Part shown: positions 22,801 to 26,244 of the stretch, piece by piece | Position numbering within the stretch: position 1 is the stretch's first letter | Layout: each line of letters starts with the position of its first letter | Assembly: GCF_042219825.1 (NCBI RefSeq) | Contig: NZ_JBHJHQ010000007.1 | Coordinates: 1-64,000 of the forward strand | DNA length: 64,000 nt | DNA from: JBHJHP01 sp042219825 | GTDB lineage: Bacteria; Bacteroidota; Bacteroidia; Bacteroidales; UBA5342 | Direction: 5' to 3' | Made by a program: the position numbers and the translations under genes | The notes under the pieces: generated by a model | Seen by the model: only the letters and a program-made list of their open reading frames with translations | Told to the model about the DNA's origin: nothing | The model's database searches: none

Positions 22801-22837
22801 GATGCGAATCTTCAACACATTAAATGTATGGGAGTAA
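1847..22837 (+). CDS. Giant secreted LamG/Fn3 repeat protein (about 7,000 aa)
   Basis: One uninterrupted frame. A TTG at 1799 would also be in frame, but ATG 1847 or ATG 1889 is more plausible. From 1889 the product begins MRSVVTVLLLALSYVVVTAQ, a clean signal peptide. The body alternates LamG-like (concanavalin fold) domains, recognisable by the cues PPGNAL.FDG..DYV, W.HHYA, Y.DG, DE.RIW and YYRFDQG, with Fn3-like domains ending in YYYRAY...YG.E. Sixteen clear LamG copies start near 1960, 3060, 4140, 5150, 6160, 7170, 8200, 9225, 10540, 11900, 13240, 14290, 15310, 16610, 17950 and 19270. From about 20305 a right-handed beta-helix follows, interrupted at about 20930-21500 by a divergent LamG; another divergent LamG lies at about 21935-22480. 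No T9SS C-terminal sorting domain is visible. LamG domains usually bind glycans or proteins, so a giant cell-surface adhesin is the likely role. Confidence 0.85.
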   Translation: MRTGKGKYTYNIKSMRSVVTVLLLALSYVVVTAQSTLQPAGNTLNYGTGNDYVVIDNLKSYDFANNDWTIGFWVKPEAGAAATVQGLITKRNNGTNIMIPTPQYNDWSLLYETTTGFLKFSYNNTASFSSSYAVLTNDVWTHVALRKSNDTIYFLYDGIAKDTLALSPLMSHRATIPVYIGSAPVGGTNYSSGSFCGSIDEVVFWDKAVSDASINQMMNRTLTSTWVNANLLDATWSDILAYYRFDDGTPSGANAAVDTLASELDIIAGTNTYNGVLNGFTLSGDNANWINSSAPLGVITNTGLSFPSYNSVIISGTQTGDWLGSDPVIERGVVYSTLDHFDPYFTSGSEMTYVASTDLLSQNSFSTQINDLVQGRVYTYKAYILTNSGHYAYGQERILAMGEEPSGNAINLDGTDDYLDIFLESAQNTSEWSIDFWVKPDLSISGTDNVILYRSLEAYGYNTLRLNYDATNDEFDLRIREGSSASDATVTANLTVDQWNHVAIIFDGSDIKYYLNGTNQGNIFTGVTPAIYNLEKLIIGADAGPANYFKGEIDELHFWNADISTDINSLRFVEPDKETLDAAGYGVGYSDLYLYYNFNQGEAYGNNSGSGSDPQISQLIDQSQNGFNATIHNMALGNSAYGDYQNDTISNFTVSGLYNLQTLETVLDLSLTSATLTGYIEGPWFDNGLTTRGVVISELDNFDPRNSAAADTIMFYSTDPLSKDTFTIQVDGLEVNTRYFYRVFALSNEGVLTYANQEELITSIDPPGYALDFDGNDDRVQTPVTKSDLGNDYTITLWMKYEGDPTGNYYSPIIGAYEAAGNSDFSIAKDYGNAQFYVRDGYARDNWGAGTTAFDGKWHHLAFRMVDGIGYLYIDGELLSFDDFNGAAAAEQINIGWDQRYNRAFDGKIDEVRIWNVALDMDDIRNMMDRTIDNDYITNNLSGVSTASLLAYYRFDTGLPEGDNSTISVVQDFSSSGNTATMSNFALTGGNSNFVYSEAALGLQTMNQNMPVSGTSATLKGAVTGIWTVNAPTSGGFCYSTTKSFNYHSQSKVAVTFSNDTLTATINSLTRGETYYYRAFGVNGTDTVWGNENSFVVEDDVPGNAIWLDGTNDLIISSDNIDISSQSFTLETWARKSDVNARGYFFGQGIAGTNEALYVGYRDANTLTISFYGNDVNIDVNPDDLWHHYAFVYDAATKTRRIYMDGNLLTTYANTTREHFLGTGDFYVGGGFMYAGGYNADEFNGEMDEVRVWKAVLDRSDIRSLMTRTIDQTWTDANLSTATWSNLQLYYRLDQGIPSGDNNQERRVFDYSGKGNDGYAVNMNYAGSSSNYVASGANIGVEITDLTVGETTASFDAETTGIWVSGATPDEVGFYYSTHYAFQAASGTLVSSTLSGSTFFGSISGLDSAETYYVKAFIKFGTDTTWSPMKPFVTASNPPGNNLLFDGANDYVSVPFDNTLDVTSNFTVEAWVKGTSENWTGWDGIVYKPNSYWLRTQGGQKNMYFYVYADGGWRNVQYVAPTGFDIRVWHHYAGVLENDTLRIFVDGVMYNEVAMNNTIDATDENSLYIGYTGYFDGNIDEVRIWDTDLSTDDIKEIKNRTLTESWVNSNMTSANWTNLKAYYRFDQGIPGGDNTDETFFYDFSSYGNHGSLMNFDLTGSTSNWVASSAFLGVETHEVVAIGFDNATIRGSLTGTWYDNVDAVGLVYSATQGFDPSLANGVDIFEEVAQPEEINGDEFTIDIAGLVSGKKYFFRAFARINGVTTYGEEKFFATAINPPGNALAFAGDNDYVRVYNTETISPTDEITIELWTKNIGATWSDYYCLVTKRDAYWLLPVRGSKRLYFRVYNQDLSYRQINFYIPQGIDLEDWHHYAFTYDGSTMKMYIDGKLMQSGNFGTTLPINQSDYNLRIGRSTGNNYYEGRIDEVRIWHKALTASQIDYIKNRTIDKELVNDMIGLNWTDLGVNFRFDQGIADAENPGEHYLYDFSGNGNRGILFNFDLVGSASNWVGSDAALGVTTLTDFDFVTGTGTFNAVTTDLWHGNFTDRGIAYSDILNFAPSEGDAFSTRSSSTPLAQDTFNAVVNGLTSREMIFYRGYATTDNVHYAYGESQAFVPGINPPGNALDFDGSDDYIQVGHSGSVSPEEELTVELWAKSDNALWSSYGMVYKPNEYRLLPYPNSDRINFLVYTSDNSYRQVTYDPPESFDLTQYHHYAGTYDGYEVRIYVDGFLKASEDYGTFMPIRDDQQNDLLIGRYNGTNHFQGQMDELRIWKKALTAEELQEVMSRTIDRSYVDSLGLTTLTYDDLGMYMRFDQGEAGGNNTKIPIVYDYTGNKNFGGFNNFTLLTTNSNFVQSTAGIGVATQIATGVSFDQATLNGELTGIFYEDVTEKGFVYSDVSFDPYAPGGASLTKLSVPGIEPGDYNADLTNLGFLTDYYYRAYYKTGSSDYIYGNERRFSTTLNPPGYALHFDRSDDRVNIYDLEINDKDTVTADFWMNWEGNYNMMPVGFNNYGLRFIGGFFGFFTNSNDLYGMANADELANKWVHVAAVFVRNDVEASKLYINGVEQKLERRYTPPTERELSVDFRIGTMNNSNGDDFQGTIDEFRFWNKELTSVQVNEVMDRTLDKPDVDSIAGLSWDNNLLVYYRFDQGNANGDNTGMTEIRDLSNYGHNGEVLNFTLTGDRGNIIVSNAHIGVKTVPDVTDQVNDEVKLYGEITGIWNTTFTDSGFVYSTTKYFVPETEGTYVGADLAESGNQYAKVVTGLPNSTKYYFRSYVVSEWDTPGGTVSDTVYGIQKEFLTAGVYTTKKYYNLQDDQIELYYQLVGTPLSGSLTSGIKYSTTEGFDPVSTGTSVVGSAYASDTLSSLLTGLTEGTTYFYRPYVTNGSSTLYGDEAFFVAGWNPPGNALVFAGSDDHIVVGPANEVITSQNFTLTTWIKYSYTGLGTIFKAPRFGSTAYTIALYINRNSLNQTVPGKLSVQFLNESYDSEEVASVSSDFNDDKWHFVAVTMGEEGLKLYVDGVLEGESTYRLYTAGFGSSPAYIGMYDPNYNEYRGEMDEFRIWKRELNVFQLDQMMYRTIDEDYVNDSISGISWDDLLLYYRFDQGVAGGTNTTEDQVFDYSKYAWHGTLNYFDLTGTNANWIESTAPLGVETMDASAVYTLGEATMQGNLTDLWYTAPVDTGFVYSNTQGFDPPTGTAIDANVHVNDSLFTRTLTGLDPVLKYYYRAYATAANGRTTYGIERTFIPGGVNTLDTLGFIDGDNAEVFGMVTGDFTGIAGDTGVWYAPVPDFNPASYPSNYAVYSGGSTDTFMVDLTNLDAGRTYYYRAFVDVTSGSFTGSRVFGEERSFRTLSNPPGNAIDLDGANDFINMFSVGEAIGETAASGYTWEAWVNSGIETGDRTLWSMTDTLGDYERVWLQSVNHNSERHLRLRLDNTYYYSTTTIEDSLWHHIALTVDPVTPKTRLYVDGEMVLDLDVAHTIELYDIAAVGARLYDLRNVDRFFDGSFDEIRVWDHALTQSQLQQMMYRTIDQSYVDTDVSALNWSDLIAYYRMDLGLPGANNDEYYELHDLSGNNVNAYLTDLALSGATSNWIFSGAPLGVTTESATSYTDDGGNFYGAITGVWYSAPMDSGIVYSVVSGFDPDTATKVSSGLYTATDTFKVEMRDIFTPGQYYYYRAYVQVSDSIWTYGNENAFYAGGVITLDSVANLTSVEATCFGEVVSAFPTAVDTGIVYYLVEGSDPDTVNSSQYVSTVQQNVSMYQSVLTGLIPATRYYYRAYVDLGSGNYVFGDEYSFITVSTPPGRALDLDLTNDYVEISHSTDLNPTTQMSYSLWAKSNYDLWTTASGYGVMLSKGEAYLFRGSRNSKQIQAYFYFEGSGWRSLTYNPEEYFQIDEWHQYAVTFDGNTFALYVDGDLKSSTTNYSGYTIRANNTSVQIGHDSRYTNQNDQNFRGQIDELRIWNIGLTQSQIVAMMDRSISEDYLAADVAGVDWTNLELYYTMDDGTPGGDNTGLLSINDDSGNGQIGAYINMNLTGNTSNYVASGAHFGIVTDTLIYNPDLTTHILTGHITGIWYTLPDQVGFQYSTARDFSVAPVKVYGTIQSDSSFTATVTGLTLGETYYYRAITEVSAVTSYGFTRVLQTMEGNPNGFVSNGNALALDGNDDYVFVENPSLRLDSRSFTVEMWSRKRYNDSWGYLFSQGSGTTNYGLHVGYADYNTLRFNFWGNDVGVDVIPDTLWHHVAFVYDATTKTRDIYFDGRLMRSYTNVSREHYLGTGDAYVGARLNGAYEFEGDMDEVRVWTAALDQNQINTLKSRTVDSLYISNSGLGLSWDDLKLYYRFDQGTPDQNNFGEYYVYDYSNPRNEGALVNFSLGGGESNFIRRSAPIGVETTEISNIGTTFAHVEGRATDAWNNNIIMRGVVYSPLNDFDPENVADPADTTQIWSTTDLVINTFEVDLSGLNVGGQYSYATMVVADNGDTAYSTLNSFNTVMDPPGHALSLDGGNDYVSITDTLDLASRSFSFEIWARKRTENEAGYFLSQGQTTTNYGLHIGYRDWNTVTMAFYGNDVNVDVVPDTLWHQYAFVYDADTKTRTIYMDGDSIYEYTNAAREHYLGTGETFIGRYLTGNYFNGDIDEIRIWHTALTDEQVSDLAFRTIDSTYVNNEVPGLHWDSLYVNYRFDQGEPSLNNSGVTTVTDLSGNLHTGLLTDMALSGEPSNWIKSKAGIGVKTVRNASPILASFATLHSQVTGKWYSAIVDSGIVYNTVPNFIPRDTAIAFISANQPSVVDTFVTLLSGLEHSTDYYYRPFVVSALGDTVYGLQQMFTTSGIETLDSAENVSGTSLTLFGRLNNPVASPLDTGIVISETRDFVPNSGTFVPGSLLPASTNTFGSDIIGLKPSTVYFFRAYIYNATDTLYGEQRMVRTLSNPAGNAVNFDGVDDWIELPSNLMSASGLSGSDELTIEFYYKGTDLQSAIRIQEGTDNYIIIGFNNPPMAVMSNNSGVSGALSISNVQDVEDNEWHHIAMTWKRNIASGFRVYVDGEMVDDNSSTNIPIPSFTSNATVSIGSYNGNGAYPFLSGTMDEIRIWNKSLTQNQLQQVFERTLDADFVNSKVAGLAWSDLVAYYRSDLGEAGLDNTSIYQFMDFTSNDFDGTPTNLALNGSTSNFIESDAFSGVITTPDYYTIPSASEADVYAHLTGIWYDAVIDSGAVYSAVQGFDPDTVPSGRFITAFTTQTDTFVTRLPGLNSGQEYYYRAFLITETGDTAYGNESVLIAGGIETLEQADRLGASILTYGRMTGEFATASDTGMVYSTVNGFDPADYPSNFVSTLDGGQDTFSVQINNLQVNTDYYYRAYVINGTDSIYGSQRMYHTADNPAGNALQYDGTGDYVQVLTPIANELNAAGEMTLEAWVKPDDVGTLRTILGFTSSNGSVNRIILSVDVNNHITAIINSTNYPLIGGGVDLADGEWHHVAVVSTQSPAATEVYIDGLLVGTANEWAGFNPTDILGVGVEYNYVSGRLPVSHYQGGLDEIRIWNRALTDDQRYKFLYRTVSEEYLDTIPGISGANLIAYYRFDQGIAGGNNAGETRLFDFSGNENHGDLMNFALNGTTSNWVQSGALTGVVTLDEYEPQLTTALTKGLKTGIWFNGHDSTGVVYSAVDGFDPATGISFRDDDHLLNNDTIEATITGLSEGGIYYYRSYVAKDGVVKYGQQKLLQTGGVYTLNQYDSISGDSITLYGSIVGNVSPVNYGFVYSVNSDLSGATTVTTTTITNDTFNITVTGLTPGQTYYFAAIVNTTAPATIYGDTLKFATLSNPAGNALDFDATDSYISFDNKSIPQALSAVTNGLTVETWFNTTQIVDQQALFGFHNTTGSVNRFIIDITNDDRLAMYVNDVQYIIGNDVTDDAWHHIAVVSEKSPAETRVYLDGNLVYTLGEWVGILSADQMVIGGELDNSAIDEVLYGRLDEFRIWDMPLTTAQLDEVSIASLDQTYVDGISGLNWNDLVAYYNFDFSDEAGDNSTWLPYLLDNSGNGNNGTFNNFVLTGTDGNFILSDLNIGVKPLGVTSVGSNDADVQGEVIGAWYDKSNISRGVAYSQVSNFDPNEPTDVEGTQAALTDGYGLFTVTLSGLMDGTKYYFRPYAEYNGQRVYGAIDSLNTNNTSLYYVDIDAAGANNGSSWANAYNSLSDALAVAGASDTVFVAEGTYYPETDVSGNATPADNRTKTFTIRPGVYLVGGFNGTESDIASRAATGLTVISGDLGTLSDNSDNSYHVMTVNGFSLDTLKLEGVTIEDGNADGTLLNSYGGGIYAPGFHIDIHSSTIHSNTAVNGGAIYFDASNRGWLNIVNTTIYNNAATTDGGALYLYGLPEQMEFDGINDHVQAPNSVDGRRYYTWYARIRTTDTQTFVDKTQSPAIISAESGDVSFFVDNGYLGYYDTFGSVTSVVTSAYVADGLDHEIVMVRENGVVRLYVDGAQVDGDITTGTTVFNSANLLFGTLNTHYAGNIFEIKIFSRNLSAAEVASIGTVTTNVEAYYINTGNTGGAGGTWADQTGNANHGIVFGTPDIIGSVDTTVYIVNTTIAANTYGDESAIYVDGSKVSVSNTILWNQGSEITGTDVEIRNSIVRGGTGDNTYDLNNNIWPYDPFLDPAGLTDNGGYVNTVNLFYGPAVDGGITLNAPIVDATGAVRTAVPDIGAVEFGVKTTGQSFDMTPANVNVTSSGFTAYNARTVEFWFKPETTMQGDYIKLSGSVVISVNATEQVTVTGMTSPTIYIDGVAGNVLTAGVWQHVAVVSAADFTVDDIQIANVSGEVSGLVDEIRIWNLALSTTQMNAVRFVELTNDGINLVDPVNRTAVLTGTVSWSNLKTYYRFYNSQFNDVAGGINGTPHSGADVTAVVPYTHWLPLADMANWDVPENWYFNLIPDSANTGYVVLNQATNIPHVNVTGNASSETLIYGLLLNQNATFVVDNGALVITGKVLKTPSDIRVKLPKGKVMRIFNTLNVWE
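1960..22480 (+). repeat. LamG + Fn3-like module array with two unit lengths
   Basis: Distances between successive LamG starts fall into two classes. Short units are about 1,010-1,080 bp (LamG plus one Fn3-like domain). Long units are about 1,300-1,360 bp (LamG plus two Fn3-like domains). The long units start near 9225, 10540, 11900, 15310, 16610 and 17950, so they form two runs of three. The extra domain in most long units opens with a short TLD-like motif such as VNTLDTL, VITLDSV, IETLDSA or IETLEQA. The units are clearly homologous but diverged, unlike the upstream 270-bp repeats. Confidence 0.8.
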
Positions 22838-22928
22838 AGTTAAAATATGTTAAAATTAAACATTAAGTTAACATGTATTTGTAAATTAGCTTTAATTTTA
22901 ATGTGAATTAATGTTTTTGGGGTCTAAA

Positions 22929-23435
22929 ATGATAAAAAAACACAAAAAATTAATATTGTCCGTTGTTTTTGTTCTGACTGCACTTGTGGCATTCGGACAA
23001 CGATCACTGGAACTGTCAGTAATATCTTCATTTGGAGAAAATTCGGAGAGTACTTCCTATAATATTTCTCAAACCATGGGAGAACTGATGACTGAAACTT
23101 TTGAAGGTCAATCCGGTAGTTATTTTTTAACCCAGGGTTTTCATCAGGAAACAACTGTAATTACAAGCATTAATCCTGAAGAGAGCGATATTGGTTTAGT
23201 CTATCCGAATCCAACAAGAGACAGGGTTTATGTAGATTTGAACAAGACAAGTAAAAAGATTGTAAAACTGGATCTTTATGATATTACCGGAAAGATGATT
23301 AAAACGGAGTTAGCAGATTTAAGGTTTAATGAGGGAATCTCACTTTCGGAGTGTGAGAACGGTATTTATTTGTTACGGATTTCAGATGTTAACGGGAAAC
23401 TAATACAGACTTGCAAAATAGAAAAAATACAATAG
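22929..23435 (+). CDS. Small secreted protein with T9SS type A sorting domain
   Basis: Residues 1 to about 24 (MIKKHKKLILSVVFVLTALV) form a signal peptide. I prefer ATG 22929 over the in-frame ATG 22911 because it gives a canonical length. The middle part (SYNISQTMGELM ... YFLTQGFHQE) is a short beta-rich segment common in small Bacteroidota secreted proteins. The last 75 residues match the T9SS type A C-terminal domain: GLVYPNPTRDRVYVD, then LYDITGKMIKT and GIYLLRISDVNGK. Such domains direct transport across the outer membrane and are then removed by the sortase. The gene starts 91 nt after the giant LamG gene and ends 1 nt before the next gene, so it probably belongs to the same unit. Because the giant protein has no visible sorting domain of its own, this one could be an accessory or anchor; that is inference. 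Confidence 0.8.
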   Translation: MIKKHKKLILSVVFVLTALVAFGQRSLELSVISSFGENSESTSYNISQTMGELMTETFEGQSGSYFLTQGFHQETTVITSINPEESDIGLVYPNPTRDRVYVDLNKTSKKIVKLDLYDITGKMIKTELADLRFNEGISLSECENGIYLLRISDVNGKLIQTCKIEKIQ

Positions 23436-23436
23436 A

Positions 23437-24558
23437 ATGAAAAAAATTACTTCGTTGGCATTATTGTTATTCATTGTAATAGCAGCTAATGTAAGCTCGC
23501 AGGGTTTTAACTATCAAACGGTACTAAGAAACAGTGCCGGTAAAGTAGAAGCCAATACTGCTGTTGTGCTTAAGTTTACCATAAAGCAGGGATCGGAATC
23601 AGGTACATCCGTGTATTCAGAATCACATGACGTGAGTACCAATACATTTGGTGTTATCAGTGTTGTGGTTGGAGAAGGAACTTTAATTTCAGGAGATTTT
23701 TCCACTATTGACTGGAGTAACGGGCCATATTATCTGAATGTGGATATTGATGGAGAAGATATGGGAACTTCTCAGTTGAACAGTGTACCGTTTGCAAATT
23801 ATGCTAAAAAGGCTGAATCAGCTCTTACTGCTGATGCTGCAACTTCTGCGACCAATGCCGATCATGCAACTTCAGCAGATAATGCAACCTCTGCCACGAA
23901 TGCAGACTATGCAACCAATGCAGGTCACGCTACGAATGCTGATAATGCAACATCGGCAACTAATGCAGATCATGCAACCAGTGCTGATAATGCTACCTCA
24001 GCAACAACTGCCAATGCTGCCAATAATCTGAATATTTCCGGTGCAGCCACTGGTGATGTCCTTTATTATGACGGATCAAAATGGGTAAGGCTAGCAAAAG
24101 GGACTGATGGTCAGGTATTAACTGTTGAATCCGGTATTCCGGCATGGAAGGATGCAGCAGGCAGCGGTTCCACGGGTCCTGAAATAGGAGAAACATATGA
24201 TGGTGGAACCATTGTTGAAATATATCCGAATGGTGATGTGTTGTTGGTTTATAATACACAACTTCTATATGACGATGGAGGAGGAAATATTAGTGCCACC
24301 TTTGATTATGCAAAAGCTACAGCATTGGTTCCATCAGGATGGCATATACCTACAGTGAAAGAGTTTACGGTTGTAGAATCACATTCAGAGCTTTTGCCTT
24401 ATGTTGTTTGGGTGAACACGGATGATTATTTAACATTCTGGACCGCCAGTGACTTTAACGGGGGAGGAAAATTTACTTACTACAGTGGTTTTTACAGTCC
24501 TTTACCAACAGATGGAGCCGGTCGTTTACTGGTTGTAAAAAAGGTTCCTTATAATTAG
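23437..24558 (+). CDS. Secreted fibre-like protein with alanine-every-third-residue stalk
   Basis: A 373-aa product. The signal peptide MKKITSLALLLFIVIAANVSSQ is followed by the common Bacteroidota N-terminal domain GFNYQTVLRNSAGKVEAN ... GTSVYSESH ... GPYYLNVDID ... VPFANYAKKA. Residues from about 125 to 195 are a low-complexity stalk in which nearly every third residue is Ala (triplets such as ADN-ATS-ATN-ADH). A short linker (DVLYYDGSKWVRLAKGTDGQ, typical of fibre proteins) leads to a C-terminal domain of about 120 residues containing PSGWHIPTVKEF and FWTASD. That motif resembles the FISUMP/C-type-lectin-like head of Bacteroidota surface proteins. The gene lies 1 nt after the T9SS protein and ends at a terminator. 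A trimeric stalk-plus-head adhesin is plausible from layout only. Confidence 0.7.
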   Translation: MKKITSLALLLFIVIAANVSSQGFNYQTVLRNSAGKVEANTAVVLKFTIKQGSESGTSVYSESHDVSTNTFGVISVVVGEGTLISGDFSTIDWSNGPYYLNVDIDGEDMGTSQLNSVPFANYAKKAESALTADAATSATNADHATSADNATSATNADYATNAGHATNADNATSATNADHATSADNATSATTANAANNLNISGAATGDVLYYDGSKWVRLAKGTDGQVLTVESGIPAWKDAAGSGSTGPEIGETYDGGTIVEIYPNGDVLLVYNTQLLYDDGGGNISATFDYAKATALVPSGWHIPTVKEFTVVESHSELLPYVVWVNTDDYLTFWTASDFNGGGKFTYYSGFYSPLPTDGAGRLLVVKKVPYN

Positions 24559-24584
24559 ATTCCTTAACTACTTTAAATAAAAGC

Positions 24585-24620
24585 CAAAAGGGCGGTTGCA
24601 TAGTTGTAATCGCCTTTTTT
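24585..24620. terminator. Bidirectional intrinsic terminator between convergent units
   Basis: Stem arms at 24591-24597 (GGCGGTT) and 24608-24614 (AATCGCC) pair with one G-U and enclose a 10-nt loop. An A-run precedes and a T-run (24615-24620) follows, so the structure can terminate both the surface-protein genes on + and the cytochrome operon on -. Confidence 0.8.
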
Positions 24621-24639
24621 ATTTTAGAATGAAGGCTGG

Positions 24640-26235
24640 TTAGAATCTTTTAATTAATCCCAGGTAAACCCGGTTATACAGGTTGCTGTCTTCGAGTGTA
24701 GCTTCATAATTAGCTGTGATCTGAAGCTTTTTCAGAATTCTATAGGACAATGAAAGTTCGCCAATCTTCTGGAACATGCCTGTCGGGGAGTTGGTAAAGT
24801 TGTAATCAATCACCCTGAAATTGAGCCTGCTGTAGAGTTTGCCTTTGCAGAAATCGCGGGATAGATTAAATGCATACTGCATCCCATTCAGGTAGCTGGT
24901 GTTCAGCATTGTGACATTGATGGCTGCTGTGGCATCAATCCACGGCACCTTGCTGTATGTGATGTACGCGGATGCATTATTTGTAGGAGCCGGATCACTT
25001 TTACGATAACGATACCCCGCATTGAGCGATGCCGTAAAATAATTAAAGGGTCTTAGTAAGACCTGAAAACGAAATCCCTGCCGGGTTTCATTCTCAAGAA
25101 TGCGGTCTGCCAGGTTTTTAAAGGATTCAAAATAGATAACGTTCTTACGTGCATCGTAGGAGGTAAAAAAAGAAATTTTCCGCCAGGGGCGGTAGCGTAG
25201 TGACAGGTACAACCCCGTTAAATCGAGTGTGCTGGTTGGAACATCATTCTCCAGTTTGTACAAATCCAGTTCACACGATGCAAAAACATTCAGGTTTTTA
25301 ACCAACGAGTTGCTATGCTGAAAGTAGGCAAACCTGCGGTCTGTTTTGCTTCCGTTCATTTGTTCAAACATCGCCAGGGAAGTACTGGCATTTCCTGTTT
25401 TAGTTTTAAAACTGTGTGCTACAAAGCCCCCAAACTGAGGCAGATTTGTATTTATGCTGTAATCTGTGTAATCCGGTCTGGTTCCACCGGCCAAACCGAA
25501 GGTGAAGTTTTTGTACCTGGTTTGAACCTGAATGCCATCAATGGCTCCTATATTTGCTACGTGTGTGTTTATTTTTCTTCCGAACCAGACATCGGTATTA
25601 TCCGAGATATCGTATTTAAGAGCCAGAGAATAAATCTTAAGCCCGTTGAAAATGTTATCCTGTATCTGGCTCCATTCTCCCGAACGGTGTGTAAAACTTA
25701 TGTATGCATCTGTTGATACTTTGGATCCTCCAAGATGGTCTCCCTGGAACGAAAGCGTATAGCGCATCCGTTGGTTATCTGATACATCTGTATTTGAAAA
25801 ATTTGAATAAGATGCAACAGCAACCCGTCCGTAAATGCGTTGTTTTTCTTTTCGTTTAGCGCTTATTTTTTCTTTTTCAGCGCGTTCTGTTTCCGGTTTC
25901 TTTGTTACAATTTTTACTTCCGGTGCTTTGTTAACAACGGTAGCACGTCCTATAACAACATCATCTATGTCCGGTTCAATACCTGCTAAAGGTTTTGTAA
26001 CACAGGAAATGGAGGAGTTTTGTGTGACTATCAGCGATGGAATAAGTTTGTCCCCTGATTTAATCGATAAGGTATCTCCTGTTGATATGCCTTCTGTTGA
26101 AGGAAAGCTAACGTAAATATTTTGCATGCTGACGTAGGAAACACGACCTTCTATGGTCTTTTGAAATACTTCCTGAGCATTTCCTGTAAATGTAAGGAGA
26201 AATATAGCAGATATGGTGGCAATCAGTTTCATCAT
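24640..26235 (-). CDS. Outer-membrane beta-barrel protein at the end of the multihaem cytochrome operon
   Basis: 531 aa with signal peptide (MMKLIATISAIFLLTFTGNAQ; the second Met is an equally good start). Residues about 25-105 form a small beta domain (GRVSYVSMQNIYVSFP ... GDTLSIKSGDKLI). A charged Lys/Glu linker (about 115-135) follows, then about 390 residues of alternating amphipathic strands with aromatic girdles, ending in ...GLIKRF; a terminal Phe is the usual outer-membrane insertion signal. The barrel is roughly the length needed for 18-24 strands. It is the last gene of the cytochrome run, 9 nt after the 13-haem gene. By analogy with porin-cytochrome conduits (MtrB/PioB type), it may sheath or dock a multihaem cytochrome, but I see no sequence similarity that proves MtrB homology. 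Confidence 0.65.
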   Translation of the reverse strand: MMKLIATISAIFLLTFTGNAQEVFQKTIEGRVSYVSMQNIYVSFPSTEGISTGDTLSIKSGDKLIPSLIVTQNSSISCVTKPLAGIEPDIDDVVIGRATVVNKAPEVKIVTKKPETERAEKEKISAKRKEKQRIYGRVAVASYSNFSNTDVSDNQRMRYTLSFQGDHLGGSKVSTDAYISFTHRSGEWSQIQDNIFNGLKIYSLALKYDISDNTDVWFGRKINTHVANIGAIDGIQVQTRYKNFTFGLAGGTRPDYTDYSINTNLPQFGGFVAHSFKTKTGNASTSLAMFEQMNGSKTDRRFAYFQHSNSLVKNLNVFASCELDLYKLENDVPTSTLDLTGLYLSLRYRPWRKISFFTSYDARKNVIYFESFKNLADRILENETRQGFRFQVLLRPFNYFTASLNAGYRYRKSDPAPTNNASAYITYSKVPWIDATAAINVTMLNTSYLNGMQYAFNLSRDFCKGKLYSRLNFRVIDYNFTNSPTGMFQKIGELSLSYRILKKLQITANYEATLEDSNLYNRVYLGLIKRF

Positions 26236-26244
26236 AACGTAGTT

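Noticed and set aside
22911..22928. Earlier ATG start for the T9SS protein
   Set aside because: It adds six residues (MFLGSK) before an already complete signal peptide.
1..24558. Prophage or tail-fibre module
   Set aside because: The fibre-like proteins have signal peptides or lie next to T9SS cargo, and no phage structural, lysis or integrase gene is present.
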